Below are positions 46,021 to 55,115 of a DNA stretch of 64,000 bases, one piece after another. The stretch is from NCBI GenBank assembly GCA_046347155.1, contig JAXMGT010000001.1, positions 186,001 through 250,000 of the forward strand, written 5' to 3'. This DNA comes from RPQJ01 sp046347155. Its GTDB lineage: Bacteria > Pseudomonadota > Gammaproteobacteria > Steroidobacterales > Steroidobacteraceae. The translations under genes and the position numbers were made by a program. The notes under the pieces are model-generated. The model saw only the letters and a list, made by a program, of their open reading frames with translations, had not been told where the DNA came from and made no database searches. How positions within the stretch are numbered: the stretch's first letter is position 1; every line of letters starts with the position of its first letter.

Positions 46021-47466
46021 ATGAAGAACGTCACGAGAGACATTGAAAGGCGCCTCGCGCGCCGACTCGGGCCCGCGCTCGCGTCGGTGCTCGCGCTGTC
46101 CCCGGGGCCGGCGGTCGCGGAACCGGTCGCGGGTGGGGAACGGCCCGCAGCCGGTGCGTCGCCCCTCGATGCGACACCGGCGACGAGGCTCGAGCAGGAC
46201 CTGCGCTGCCGGCTCGGCGTCTACGTCTTCCCGGACCGGCGCCACGTCGTCGTCACGGGCGATGACGGGCACCCCCGCGACCTTGGGTACACGCTTTCGA
46301 GTCGAGTGTTCGGGTCCATGCAGGCAACGCCCTCCGGCGTGTACACGTCGCGGTCGTTCTCCGCGTCCTTCTCGTCCTGCACCGAACGCACGCTGACGCT
46401 GGCCCGTGGAAACGTGACCGAACGCGGGACGCGGATGCGGCTGGTCGAGCGTGCCGTTACCTTCGAGAGCGACGGCGTCCGCCTGCGAGGGAAGCTCGTG
46501 CTGCCCGAGGGTGGGGGCGCGCAGGCGCTCGCCGTCTGGATCGAGGGATCGAACAACGATCCCTCGACGGACGACTCGGTCTGGCAGTACGAGCTCGCGC
46601 GGCGGGGCGTCGCGATGTTCGTCTACGACAAGCGGGGCACGGGGGGATCGTCCGGCGCCCAGACGTCCGACTTTCTCCTTCGTGCGCACGACACGGCGGC
46701 AGCGGTCACCGAGGCGCGACGCCTCGCACCGGGCGTCCGCCGCGTCGGCGTCATCGGCGGCAGCCAGGGCGGCTGGGTCGCGCCGCTGGTGGCAACGCTC
46801 GTGCCACTCGACTTCGTGATGCCCGTCTTTGCGCTGGCCGACGGCCCGATCGCGCAGGACCGGGCGCTGGTCGAGCAGCAGTTGCGTGAGGCGGGCTTCG
46901 ATGACGCAGCGCTCGCACAGGCGCGCGCATTGACCGCGATCACCGAGCACATCGTGCGCTCGAACCTGGGCGATGGCTTCGAAGCGCTCGAGCAGTTCAA
47001 GCGCGAGCACGCCGACGCGCCCTGGCTCGCCGCCGTCCAGCCGCGTTCCTACACGGGACTGTTCCTTCGATACTCGACCGACGAGATCAGGGCGATCGGT
47101 CCGGCCGCCGCCCAGGGACTCAGCTTCGGCTACGACCCGCGCCCGGTGATCGAGTCGATCGCACCGCGCCAGCTGTGGCTCCTCGGCGGTTCGGACAGGC
47201 AGGCCCCGAACGCGGCGACGCAGCGGATCCTGCGGGAGATCCAGCAGACGCGGTCGGACCTTTCCGTCGTGGTCTTTCCCGCGGCGGACCACGGCCTGGT
47301 CGAGCCGGTCGAGACCCGGGATGGGCCGGCGATGGCCTACGCCCCGAACCTGTTCGACATCGCGGCGACGTGGATCACGACGAACCGGGTTCCGCAGCGG
47401 GGACGATTCATCGTCATGCCGGACGTCGATCCACGGCCCCCGGCGTTTCCGGCGTATCCGCCCTGA
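46021..47466 (+). CDS. Secreted alpha/beta hydrolase
   Basis: 481 residues. A possible signal peptide (residues ~1-33, ending AVA) precedes a ~110-residue N-terminal region with four Cys-containing or charged segments. The alpha/beta hydrolase core (~140-470) has the nucleophile elbow GGSQGG, an oxyanion-side DKRGTGGS, acid Asp probably in GGSDRQ and His in ADHGL. It belongs to the broad esterase/peptidase group (prolyl-oligopeptidase-like, YqiA/BAAT-like arrangement). The substrate is unknown. It stands alone between the DUF1579-like gene and yifB. Confidence 0.8.
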   Translation: MKNVTRDIERRLARRLGPALASVLALSPGPAVAEPVAGGERPAAGASPLDATPATRLEQDLRCRLGVYVFPDRRHVVVTGDDGHPRDLGYTLSSRVFGSMQATPSGVYTSRSFSASFSSCTERTLTLARGNVTERGTRMRLVERAVTFESDGVRLRGKLVLPEGGGAQALAVWIEGSNNDPSTDDSVWQYELARRGVAMFVYDKRGTGGSSGAQTSDFLLRAHDTAAAVTEARRLAPGVRRVGVIGGSQGGWVAPLVATLVPLDFVMPVFALADGPIAQDRALVEQQLREAGFDDAALAQARALTAITEHIVRSNLGDGFEALEQFKREHADAPWLAAVQPRSYTGLFLRYSTDEIRAIGPAAAQGLSFGYDPRPVIESIAPRQLWLLGGSDRQAPNAATQRILREIQQTRSDLSVVVFPAADHGLVEPVETRDGPAMAYAPNLFDIAATWITTNRVPQRGRFIVMPDVDPRPPAFPAYPP

Positions 47467-47528
47467 TTCCCGCGTTGACCCGGGCCGGGCCACGCCGGCG
47501 ATGATGGTGGCGCGACCAGGGAGGGTCC

Positions 47529-49049
47529 GTGTCGCTCGCCACGATACTCAGCCGCACGCAGCACGGCCTCGACGCGCCGCTGGTCCGGGTCGAGGTGCAC
47601 GTGGGTGCCGGTTTGCCGGCATTCTCGATCGTGGGCCTGCCCGAGACAGCGGTGAAGGAGAGCAAGGACCGGGTGCGTGCCGCGCTCGCCAACTGCGGCC
47701 ACGAACTGCCGCCCGGGCACATCACGGTCAACCTCGCGCCGGCCGACCTGCCGAAGGAAGGCGGCCGCTTCGACCTGCCGATCGCGGTCGGGATCCTGGT
47801 CGCCTCGGCGCAGCTGCCGCTCGCGCCGTTCGAGGGTCGCGAGCTCTACGGCGAGCTGTCGCTCGGCGGTGCGATGCACCCGATCCGCGGAGCATTGCCG
47901 ACCGCACTGTCGGCCGCGCGCGACGGGCACGGTGTCGTGCTGCCGGTGGCCAATCTCGACGAGGCCGGGCTCGTCGAGGGCCTCGTTGCGCAGGGCGCCA
48001 GGCACCTCGCCGAGGTGTGTCGCCACGCGCGCGGGCTCGGCGAACTCGAGGTGCCGACGCGGCAAGCGTGGCGAGCTGAGCGCTGGCAGGGACCGGATCT
48101 CGCCGACGTGCGCGGGCAGCCTGGCGCCCGGCGCGCGCTCGAGATCGCCGCGGCCGGGGAGCACAGCCTGCTGCTGATCGGGCCGCCGGGTTCGGGCAAG
48201 AGCATGCTCGCGCAACGCCTGCCCGGGTTGCTGCCGCCGCTCGACGAACAGGCAGCCATCGAGGCGGCCGCGCTGCGCTCGCTGACGCCGGCCGGGTTCC
48301 GTCTTGCGGACTGGCGTCGACGCCCGTTCCGGAGCCCGCACCACTCGGCGTCCGCGATCGCGCTGGTGGGCGGCGGCGGCCGCCCGCGGCCCGGCGAGAT
48401 CTCGCTCGCGCACCGCGGCGTGCTGTTCCTCGACGAGCTGCCCGAGTTCGATCGCGCGGTGCTCGAGGTGCTGCGGGAGCCGCTCGAGTCCGGGCTGGTC
48501 GCGATCTCGCGCGCGGCGCGACAGGCGGTGTTCCCGGCGCGATTCCAGCTGGTCGCGGCAATGAATCCCTGTCCGTGCGGACACCTGGGCGACCCCGACG
48601 CGCGATGCCGCTGCCCGCCCGAGCGCGTCGCGTCGTATCGAGCGCGGATCTCCGGTCCCCTGCTCGACCGGATCGACCTGCACGTCGAGGTGCCGCGCGT
48701 GACGGCCGCGGCGATCGCGTCGGCCGCGCCGGCGGAATCGTCCGCGGCCGTCGCGTCGCGGGTCGAGGCCGCTCAGGCGCGCCAGGTCGCGAGGCAGGGC
48801 TGTGTCAACGCGCGGCTCGAGGCGGCCGCGCTCGACCGACATGTCGCGGCGACACCCGAAGCACTCGCACTGCTCGGGCGGGCGATGCAACGCCTCGCGC
48901 TGTCGGCGCGGGCCTGGCATCGCGTGCTCAGGGTCGCCCGCACGATCGCGGACCTCGCGGGCTGCGAACGCGTCGAGGTCCCGCACGTCGCCGAAGCCGT
49001 GTCGCTCCGCCAGCTCGATCGCCGCGTCGGCGAGGGCAATTCAACGTGA
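47529..49049 (+). CDS. comM: YifB/ComM Mg-chelatase-like AAA+ ATPase
   Basis: 506 residues. An N-terminal Lon-protease-like fold (VGLPETAVKESKDRVRAAL) precedes the AAA+ core with Walker A GPPGSGKS, Walker B FLDELPEF, and a zinc-like cysteine group (MNPCPCGHLGDPDARCRCPP). ComM is a helicase promoting branch migration during natural transformation in relatives. The start is GTG 47529 with AGGGAGGG upstream. The protein is full length; transformation competence of this organism is not otherwise supported here. Confidence 0.94.
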   Translation: MSLATILSRTQHGLDAPLVRVEVHVGAGLPAFSIVGLPETAVKESKDRVRAALANCGHELPPGHITVNLAPADLPKEGGRFDLPIAVGILVASAQLPLAPFEGRELYGELSLGGAMHPIRGALPTALSAARDGHGVVLPVANLDEAGLVEGLVAQGARHLAEVCRHARGLGELEVPTRQAWRAERWQGPDLADVRGQPGARRALEIAAAGEHSLLLIGPPGSGKSMLAQRLPGLLPPLDEQAAIEAAALRSLTPAGFRLADWRRRPFRSPHHSASAIALVGGGGRPRPGEISLAHRGVLFLDELPEFDRAVLEVLREPLESGLVAISRAARQAVFPARFQLVAAMNPCPCGHLGDPDARCRCPPERVASYRARISGPLLDRIDLHVEVPRVTAAAIASAAPAESSAAVASRVEAAQARQVARQGCVNARLEAAALDRHVAATPEALALLGRAMQRLALSARAWHRVLRVARTIADLAGCERVEVPHVAEAVSLRQLDRRVGEGNST

Positions 49050-49238
49050 ACGCGCCCGATTCGCCGGGCGACCGCGCGGGCCGGGAGGCGTTTCAATGCA
49101 CGCACGGAAACCCGCGGCGCAACCTGGCGGCCATGGACGGCCTCCGGGGACTGCGACGGGCGCGGGTCGGGACGCGGTCGCCGCGGTCGCCGCGGGTTTC
49201 CGCCGGTGCGGGCGAGCGAGCGTCGCCGGCCCCGGTGA

Positions 49239-49544
49239 TCAGCGCAGCGGCGCGACGCGCTCGACGTAGTAGCGCTGGATGTCCATCGCCGTCACGCCGA
49301 ACGACCGCGCGGCGCGCATGAACTCGGCGACGTGCGGCGTCGCGAAATGCGCGTCGAGCGCCGCCTCGTCGGCCCACACCTCGCGCACGTGGAACTTCGC
49401 CGGGTCGTCGAAGTCGGCCGAGAAGTCGTAGCTCACGCAGCCCGGCTCGCGCCGCGTCGCGGCGACGATCGCGCGGATCGCGGCCTGGGCCGCCTCGCGG
49501 TTCGCGGGCTCGACGTTCACGGTTCCGGCGACGATCACGATCAT
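49239..49544 (-). CDS. Antibiotic biosynthesis monooxygenase (ABM) domain protein
   Basis: 101 residues, a single ferredoxin-like ABM domain (GTVNVEPANREAAQAAI, EPGCVSYDFS, FHVREVWADEAALDAHFATPH). Such proteins form dimers; members include YgiN-like quinol monooxygenases and many of unknown role. ATG 49544 has an AGGAGG ribosome site. It stands alone in reverse orientation between yifB and the DUF6090-like gene. The 189 bp between yifB and this stop contain nothing I can assign. Confidence 0.85.
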   Translation of the reverse strand: MIVIVAGTVNVEPANREAAQAAIRAIVAATRREPGCVSYDFSADFDDPAKFHVREVWADEAALDAHFATPHVAEFMRAARSFGVTAMDIQRYYVERVAPLR

Positions 49545-49598
49545 GCGACACCTCCTGGCGGTGGACGGATCGTAGCAGCCGGGCGCTAGAATGCGGCG

Positions 49599-50429
49599 AT
49601 GCTGCCGATCCGACGCCTCGCGGGCGACCTCCGCGAAGTCCGCTGGGGCCACGTGCTCGTCGAGTTCGTGATGCTGGTCGTCGGCATCCTGCTCGCGCTC
49701 GCGGTCAACAACGGGGTCGAGGACCGCCGCGACGCGCGGATCGAGCGCCAGTACCTCGAGCGGCTGGTGCGCGATTTCGACGCCGACCTCGCGTTGCTGG
49801 CCGAGTCGTCGGAATTCGAGCGCGGACAGGTCGCCGACGGCGTGCGGGCCTGGCGCGCACTCGGGAGTCCGGCCGCGATCACCGACCGGGAGGCGGTCGC
49901 CGAGGCGCTGGCCGACCTCGGCGCCCGGCGTACGCTGCGGCTGACGCGCGCGGCCTACATGGACCTCACCAGCACCGGCAACCTGCGGCTGATCCGCGAC
50001 GGCGCGCTGCGCGACCGCATCGTCGGGCTCTACGAGGAAAACGACCGCGTCTCGGCGATCATCGACCGCAACAACCAGTTCTACGTCGACCAGATGTACG
50101 CGGCGTTCCTCGCCGAAGACGGGCTGGTGGCGAGGCGTGCGGGCGGCAACGTCCGCCAACTGCGGAAGGCAAACGAGCAGCTGGTGTCCCGGATGGGCGG
50201 CGCGCCCGGCGTCCAGGACGACCGCCTGTGGGCCCTGCCGCCCGACGCGACGGCCTGGTTCGAGCTGCGCAACCGGCTCTGGATGCGCACGCTGGTCAGC
50301 CAGTCGGCGCTGTCGTTCTTCGATTCGACGATCGAGCGCACGCTCGCGGCCCGCGCCGCCGTCGTCGAGGAGCTCGACCGCCGCTGGCCCGGCGCTGGCA
50401 AGGCGCTCGGGAAGCCGCCCGCGTCCTGA
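49599..50429 (+). CDS. DUF6090-like single-pass membrane protein
   Basis: 276 residues. A short basic N-terminus, then one membrane helix (~18-38, VLVEFVMLVVGILLALAV) and a ~235-residue, largely helical soluble domain (VEDRRDARIERQYLERLVRDFDADL...). The LVEFVMLVVGILLALAVNN pattern is typical of DUF6090 proteins, function unknown. It starts 54 bp from the divergent ABM gene. The SIR2-TIR gene follows after 67 bp on the same strand, behind its own ribosome site and possible promoter, so functional linkage is uncertain. Confidence 0.75.
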   Translation: MLPIRRLAGDLREVRWGHVLVEFVMLVVGILLALAVNNGVEDRRDARIERQYLERLVRDFDADLALLAESSEFERGQVADGVRAWRALGSPAAITDREAVAEALADLGARRTLRLTRAAYMDLTSTGNLRLIRDGALRDRIVGLYEENDRVSAIIDRNNQFYVDQMYAAFLAEDGLVARRAGGNVRQLRKANEQLVSRMGGAPGVQDDRLWALPPDATAWFELRNRLWMRTLVSQSALSFFDSTIERTLAARAAVVEELDRRWPGAGKALGKPPAS

Positions 50430-50496
50430 CGCACTGCAACATGCCCCGGCCCCGCCCAATTGCCGCTACACTCCGGCGGATCAGGGAGAGCACCAC

Positions 50497-51879
50497 ATGA
50501 CCGCCGCGGCGCCCCACCTCGAGAACTTCGACGAGGATGCCTGGGACGACCTCCTCAATTACATCGAGGAGCGTCGGGTCATACCCATCATCGGGCCCGA
50601 CCTGCTCCGGGTGCAGACCGACCGCGGGCTGCGGCCGCTCTACGAGCACCTGGCCGAGCGGCTGGCCGCGAAGCTCTCGGTCGACACCGCGCCGCTGCCG
50701 AAGCCGCTGACGCTGAACGACGTCGTCTGCGCCTACCTCGGCCAGCGCGGCCGGCGCGAGGAGGCCTACACGCGCCTGCGCTCGATCATGCGCGAGGTCG
50801 AGTTCGCGCCGCCCGAGGCGCTCCGGCAGCTCGCCGAGATCACCGACTTCGACCTGTTCGTCACGACGACGTTCGACCCGCTGCTCGAGAACGCCGTGAA
50901 CGCGGTGCGCTACGGCGGACAGCCGGGCACCGAGGTCGTCGCCTACGCGCCGAACCGCGTCGCGGACCTCCCGTCCGAGCGCAGCCAGTTCTCCCGCGCG
51001 GTCGTCTACCACCTGCTCGGCCGGCTGTCGGCGTCGCCGACCTACGTGATCTCCGACGAGGACATGCTCGAGTTCATCTGCGCGCTGCAGTCCGAGCACC
51101 TGACGCCGGAGAAGCTGTTCCACGAGCTCGAGCACAACCACCTGCTCCTGATCGGCAGCGACTTCTCGAACTGGCTCGCGCGGCTGTTCCTGCGCATGGC
51201 CAAGCGCAAGCGCCTCTCCGACCCGCGCGACGTGGGCGAGGTGCTGGCCGACGACCACACGATGCAGGACGACCGGCTGGTCGCGTTCCTGCAGCAGGTG
51301 AGCGTGCGCACACGCGTGTACGGCGGCGCGGAGTCGTTCGTCGCCGACCTGCACGCACGCTGGATGCGCCGGCGCGGCGGGGCGTCGCCGGCCGCGGGCA
51401 CGAGCGCCGCGCCCGCGCGCTTCCTGCCGCCCGCCCGCGAGATGCCCGAGCACGCGATTTTCATCAGCTACGCGCGAGAAGACCTCCCGGCCGTGCAGAA
51501 GATGAAGGCGGCGATGGACGCGGCCGGGCTCGTCACCTGGTTCGACCTCGAGCGCCTCGAGAGCGGCGACGACTACGACCGGAAGATCCGCGCGAACATC
51601 GCACGCTGCGGCTACTTCGTGCCGGTGATCTCCTCGACGACGCAGCGCCGCCACGAGGCCTATTTCCGGCGCGAGTGGAGCTACGCGGTCGACCGCTCGC
51701 GCAACATCGCCGAGGGCGCCGTGTTCATCCTGCCCGTGTGCATCGACGACACGCCCGAGGGCGACGCGCTCGTGCCGGAGAAGTTCAAGGCGCTGCACAT
51801 GACGCGCGCACCGGGCGGTGAGCCGCCGGCCGACTTCCTGAGGCGCCTCGCCGAACTCGCCGGCGGGCGCCGCGCATGA
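50497..51879 (+). CDS. SIR2-like / TIR domain fusion protein
   Basis: 460 residues. Residues ~15-290 are SIR2-like: VIPIIGPDLL at 28-37 (instead of a GAG motif), FVTTTFDPLLENAV at 121-134 where TTNYD-type proteins have the catalytic Asn, and VVYHLLGRLSASP at 169-181 with the conserved His. A Pro/Ala linker leads to a TIR domain (~318-425): AIFISYARED, GLVTWFDLERLESGDDY, and FRREWSYAVD with a candidate catalytic Glu393. TIR domains cleave NAD+ or make cyclic-ADPR-type signals in bacterial defence. The SIR2 half looks catalytically degenerate. It has an AGGGAG ribosome site; the stop overlaps the nSTAND gene (ATGA), so the two proteins are coupled and probably act together. Confidence 0.85.
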   Translation: MTAAAPHLENFDEDAWDDLLNYIEERRVIPIIGPDLLRVQTDRGLRPLYEHLAERLAAKLSVDTAPLPKPLTLNDVVCAYLGQRGRREEAYTRLRSIMREVEFAPPEALRQLAEITDFDLFVTTTFDPLLENAVNAVRYGGQPGTEVVAYAPNRVADLPSERSQFSRAVVYHLLGRLSASPTYVISDEDMLEFICALQSEHLTPEKLFHELEHNHLLLIGSDFSNWLARLFLRMAKRKRLSDPRDVGEVLADDHTMQDDRLVAFLQQVSVRTRVYGGAESFVADLHARWMRRRGGASPAAGTSAAPARFLPPAREMPEHAIFISYAREDLPAVQKMKAAMDAAGLVTWFDLERLESGDDYDRKIRANIARCGYFVPVISSTTQRRHEAYFRREWSYAVDRSRNIAEGAVFILPVCIDDTPEGDALVPEKFKALHMTRAPGGEPPADFLRRLAELAGGRRA

Positions 51880-54800
51880 GCGGCACGGACGGGTCCACGC
51901 CGGGCGCCGCGCCCGCGATCGACGCCCAGCACCCCTGGCTCGGCCTCGACTCCTACACCGAGGAGACGCGGAGCTACTTCCACGGACGGGACGACGAGGC
52001 GGCCGAGCTCGCCCGCCGGGTCCAGCGCAAGAACCTGACCGTGCTGTTCGGCCAGTCGGGCCTCGGCAAGACCTCGCTGCTGCGCGCCGGGCTCGTGCCG
52101 CGCCTGCGCGGCGAGGGCTATTGCCCGGTCTACGTCCGCGTCGCGTACTCGCCGGACTCGCCGCCGGTGGCCGAGCAGATCAAGCAGGCGATCTTCCGTG
52201 CGACGGCCGAGGCCGGGCACTGGACGCAGGCCGGCAGCGCGGTCGAGGGCGAGTCGCTCTGGGAGTTCCTGCACCACCGGGGCGACCTGCTGCGCGACCG
52301 CGACGGCAACACGGTGCTGCCGCTGCTGATCTTCGACCAGTTCGAGGAGATCTTCACGATCGCGCAGGCCGACGACGCGAGCCGGCTGCGCGCGCGCCAG
52401 TTCGTCGAGGAACTCGCCGACCTGGTCGAGAACCGTCCGCCGAAGGCGCTCGAGGAGCGGCTCGACCGCGACGACGCGGCGGCCGAGGACTTCGACTTCG
52501 CGCGCGCCGACTACCGCGTGCTGATCGCGCTGCGCGAGGACTATCTCGCGCACCTCGAGTCGCTGAAGGGCACGATGCCCTCGATCACGCAGAACCGGAT
52601 GCGCCTCGCCCGGATGACCGGCGCGCAGGCGCTCACGGCCGTGATGCAGCCGGGCGGCCGCCTCGTGACGCAGGAAGTGGCCGAGTCGATCGTCCGCTTC
52701 GTCGCGGGCGGCGCCGAGCTCGCGAACGCGGAGGTCGAGCCCTCGCTGCTCAGCCTCGTCTGCCGCGAACTGAACAACGTGCGGATCGCGCAGCACCGCG
52801 GCGAGATCAGCGCCGACCTGCTGGCCGGCTCGCGCGACACGATCCTGAGCGAGTTCTACGAGCGCGCGCTCGCCGACCAGCCCGAGGGCGTCCGGCGCGT
52901 GATCGAGGACGAGCTGCTCACGGAATCCGGCTACCGCGAGAGCCTGGCCGAGGAGCGCGTCGTGAAAGCGCTCGCGGCCGCCGGCGCGAAGCCGGACGCG
53001 CTCGCGAAGCTGGTGGACCGCCGGCTGCTGCGCATCGAGGAACGCCTCGACATGCGCCGCGTCGAGCTCACGCACGACGTGCTCTGCAGCGTCGTCGGCG
53101 CGAGCCGCGACCTGCGTCACGAGCGCGAGGCGCGCGACGAGGCGGAGCGGCGGCTCGAGGCGCAGCGCGAACGCGAGGCGGCCACGCGCAAGGCCCTGGT
53201 GCGTGCGCGGATGGTCGCGGCCGTGTGCGCGGTGCTGGCGCTCGTCGCGGTCGTGAGCGCGGTGTTCGGCTTCATCGCGACCCAGCGCGCCCGCAAGGCC
53301 GACGTCCAGGCCCAGCAGGCCCGGAACGACGCCGAGAAGCTGGTCGGGTTCCTGATCGAGGACTTCTACGCGGAACTCGAGCCCACCGGCAGGCAGGAGA
53401 CGATCGTCAAGCTGGCCGACCAGGCCGTGAAGTACTTCGACAGCCTGCCGCCGGACCTCGTCACGCCGCAGACCGAGGTCTACCGCGGGATGGCCTTGCT
53501 GCGCGGCGGTGGCGCGCGGCTCGCCGGCGACGACATCCCGGGCGGGCAGAAGAGCATCGAGCAGGCCCGCGCGATCTTCCAGCGGCTGTGGGACGGTGGC
53601 GACCACGGCGTGTCGGTCGCCCACGGCCTCGCGCTGTCGATGTTCATACCGTATGCCTCCTGGGGTGTCAGCGGCGGTCCGTCGTCCAAGCCCGACGACC
53701 TGCCGCGGGCGAAGGCGTTGCTCGAGCCGTTCCTGAAACAGCCCGGCACGTCGGCCGAGGTGAAGATCACCTATGCCGACGTCCTGAACCACCTGAGCCA
53801 CGTCCAGGACCCGATCGAGAACGGCATCGTTATGTGCGACGAGGCCCGCGCGCTGCTCGAGTCGATCGGCGCCCTCGACCTCACCAACCTGACGGCGACT
53901 TCCGTCTATGCGGACACGGCCGATTCCGAGGCGCGACACGCGATGAGGATCGGCCGGCTGGCCGATGCCGACCGGCTCGAGCGCCAGGTGTACGAGCTGG
54001 CCGAGCAGGTGCTCGCGAAGCGGCCGGGCGACCTGCGCTCGATGAAGAACCGCGCGCTCGCGGCCGACCTGCTCAGCGACATCGCGATGCAGCAGCACGA
54101 TCGGGACGCCGCACTGCGCTACGCGGAACGCGAGGCGCAGGCCGGCGAGGACGTCGTGCGCTACGACCCGGCCGACCTGGGCACCTGGCAGTACTGGGTC
54201 ATGGGACGACGCAAGGTGTCGCTGCGCCTCTTCGAGCGCGGCGAGATCGAGAAGGCGATCGTCGAAGCGCAGGGAACGGTGGACCTCGCCAAGGATCCGC
54301 GGCTGCCTTCGTCGCTGATGCCACAGCTCGAGGACGGCCTGTACGGGTACGCAAACACGCTGGCCAGCCTCGGCCGCCGCGCCGAAGCCGAGGCGGTGTT
54401 CCAGTTGCTGCTGAAGGCGAGCCAGGAAAGCGCGGTGCAGCTCGGCGAATCGAACCCGATCCGGCGCCTGGGGCTTGCGCGCGTGCCGATCGCCCGGGCG
54501 CGATTCGAACTGGCCCTCGGCGACACCTCGCAGGCGTATGCACGGGCGGTGGCGGCCACGGCCGCCGTCGAGGCGATGGACGTCGGCGCGTCGGGTTTCG
54601 CGCCGCGACTGAAGGCGAACATGGCCCAGCTCGGGTCGGGCCTCGTCAGCGAGGCGGCCTGGCGACTCGGGCGGTGTGACGACGCGGAGCGCGCCGCCCG
54701 GCGGCGACTCGACCTGCCGAAGAATCCGTTCATGAATCCGCTGGACGACCAGTCCGAGCGCCAGACCCAGCTTGCGCTGGCGCTTGCGTGCCAGGGCCGC

Positions 54801-55082
54801 GGGGCCGAGGCTCGGCAGGTGCTTGCACCGGCGCTCGCCTATTACGCGACCGAGTCCAAGGCCGGCGCGAACGACACGTTCTTCAATGCCGATCATGCGT
54901 CGGCCCTGCTCGCCGAGGCGATGAGCCAGTCGTCCGACGCCGCGGGCCGGGCGCAGGCGTTGCGTTCCCTGGCCGCCGCCGAGGCCGCGCTGAACCGCAG
55001 CACCGCCGAGGCCCGGCAGCTGAGCAACTACCGGTACCTCGCGAGCCGGATCGCGGAGGCCAGGGCCGCCGCCGGCAACTGA
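51876..55082 (+). CDS. Membrane-anchored nSTAND NTPase with helical-repeat C-terminus
   Basis: 1068 residues. Residues ~20-410 are an nSTAND1-type NTPase with its winged-helix segment: PWLGLDSYTEETRSYFHGRD entry motif, Walker A GQSGLGKTS (59-67), Walker B LIFDQFEE (151-158), and LREDYLAHLESLKG with an Arg finger-like region. A charged helix (~412-445) and one membrane helix (446-468) follow. Residues ~475-1068 are TPR-like helical repeats, a likely sensor or scaffold. STAND proteins oligomerise on ligand binding and activate an effector; the coupled SIR2-TIR protein upstream is the obvious effector. Base composition matches the neighbours, so there is no sign of recent acquisition. Confidence 0.85.
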   Translation: MSGTDGSTPGAAPAIDAQHPWLGLDSYTEETRSYFHGRDDEAAELARRVQRKNLTVLFGQSGLGKTSLLRAGLVPRLRGEGYCPVYVRVAYSPDSPPVAEQIKQAIFRATAEAGHWTQAGSAVEGESLWEFLHHRGDLLRDRDGNTVLPLLIFDQFEEIFTIAQADDASRLRARQFVEELADLVENRPPKALEERLDRDDAAAEDFDFARADYRVLIALREDYLAHLESLKGTMPSITQNRMRLARMTGAQALTAVMQPGGRLVTQEVAESIVRFVAGGAELANAEVEPSLLSLVCRELNNVRIAQHRGEISADLLAGSRDTILSEFYERALADQPEGVRRVIEDELLTESGYRESLAEERVVKALAAAGAKPDALAKLVDRRLLRIEERLDMRRVELTHDVLCSVVGASRDLRHEREARDEAERRLEAQREREAATRKALVRARMVAAVCAVLALVAVVSAVFGFIATQRARKADVQAQQARNDAEKLVGFLIEDFYAELEPTGRQETIVKLADQAVKYFDSLPPDLVTPQTEVYRGMALLRGGGARLAGDDIPGGQKSIEQARAIFQRLWDGGDHGVSVAHGLALSMFIPYASWGVSGGPSSKPDDLPRAKALLEPFLKQPGTSAEVKITYADVLNHLSHVQDPIENGIVMCDEARALLESIGALDLTNLTATSVYADTADSEARHAMRIGRLADADRLERQVYELAEQVLAKRPGDLRSMKNRALAADLLSDIAMQQHDRDAALRYAEREAQAGEDVVRYDPADLGTWQYWVMGRRKVSLRLFERGEIEKAIVEAQGTVDLAKDPRLPSSLMPQLEDGLYGYANTLASLGRRAEAEAVFQLLLKASQESAVQLGESNPIRRLGLARVPIARARFELALGDTSQAYARAVAATAAVEAMDVGASGFAPRLKANMAQLGSGLVSEAAWRLGRCDDAERAARRRLDLPKNPFMNPLDDQSERQTQLALALACQGRGAEARQVLAPALAYYATESKAGANDTFFNADHASALLAEAMSQSSDAAGRAQALRSLAAAEAALNRSTAEARQLSNYRYLASRIAEARAAAGN

Positions 55083-55115
55083 GGCCGGACGAGCAGGGTA
55101 CCGAAGGAGCGCGAG

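Noticed and set aside
50497..55082. Classical Thoeris or AVAST system
   Set aside because: Thoeris has ThsA (SIR2-SLOG or similar) and separate TIR proteins, and Avs proteins carry effector and STAND in one chain. Here SIR2 and TIR are fused and the STAND protein is separate and membrane-bound.
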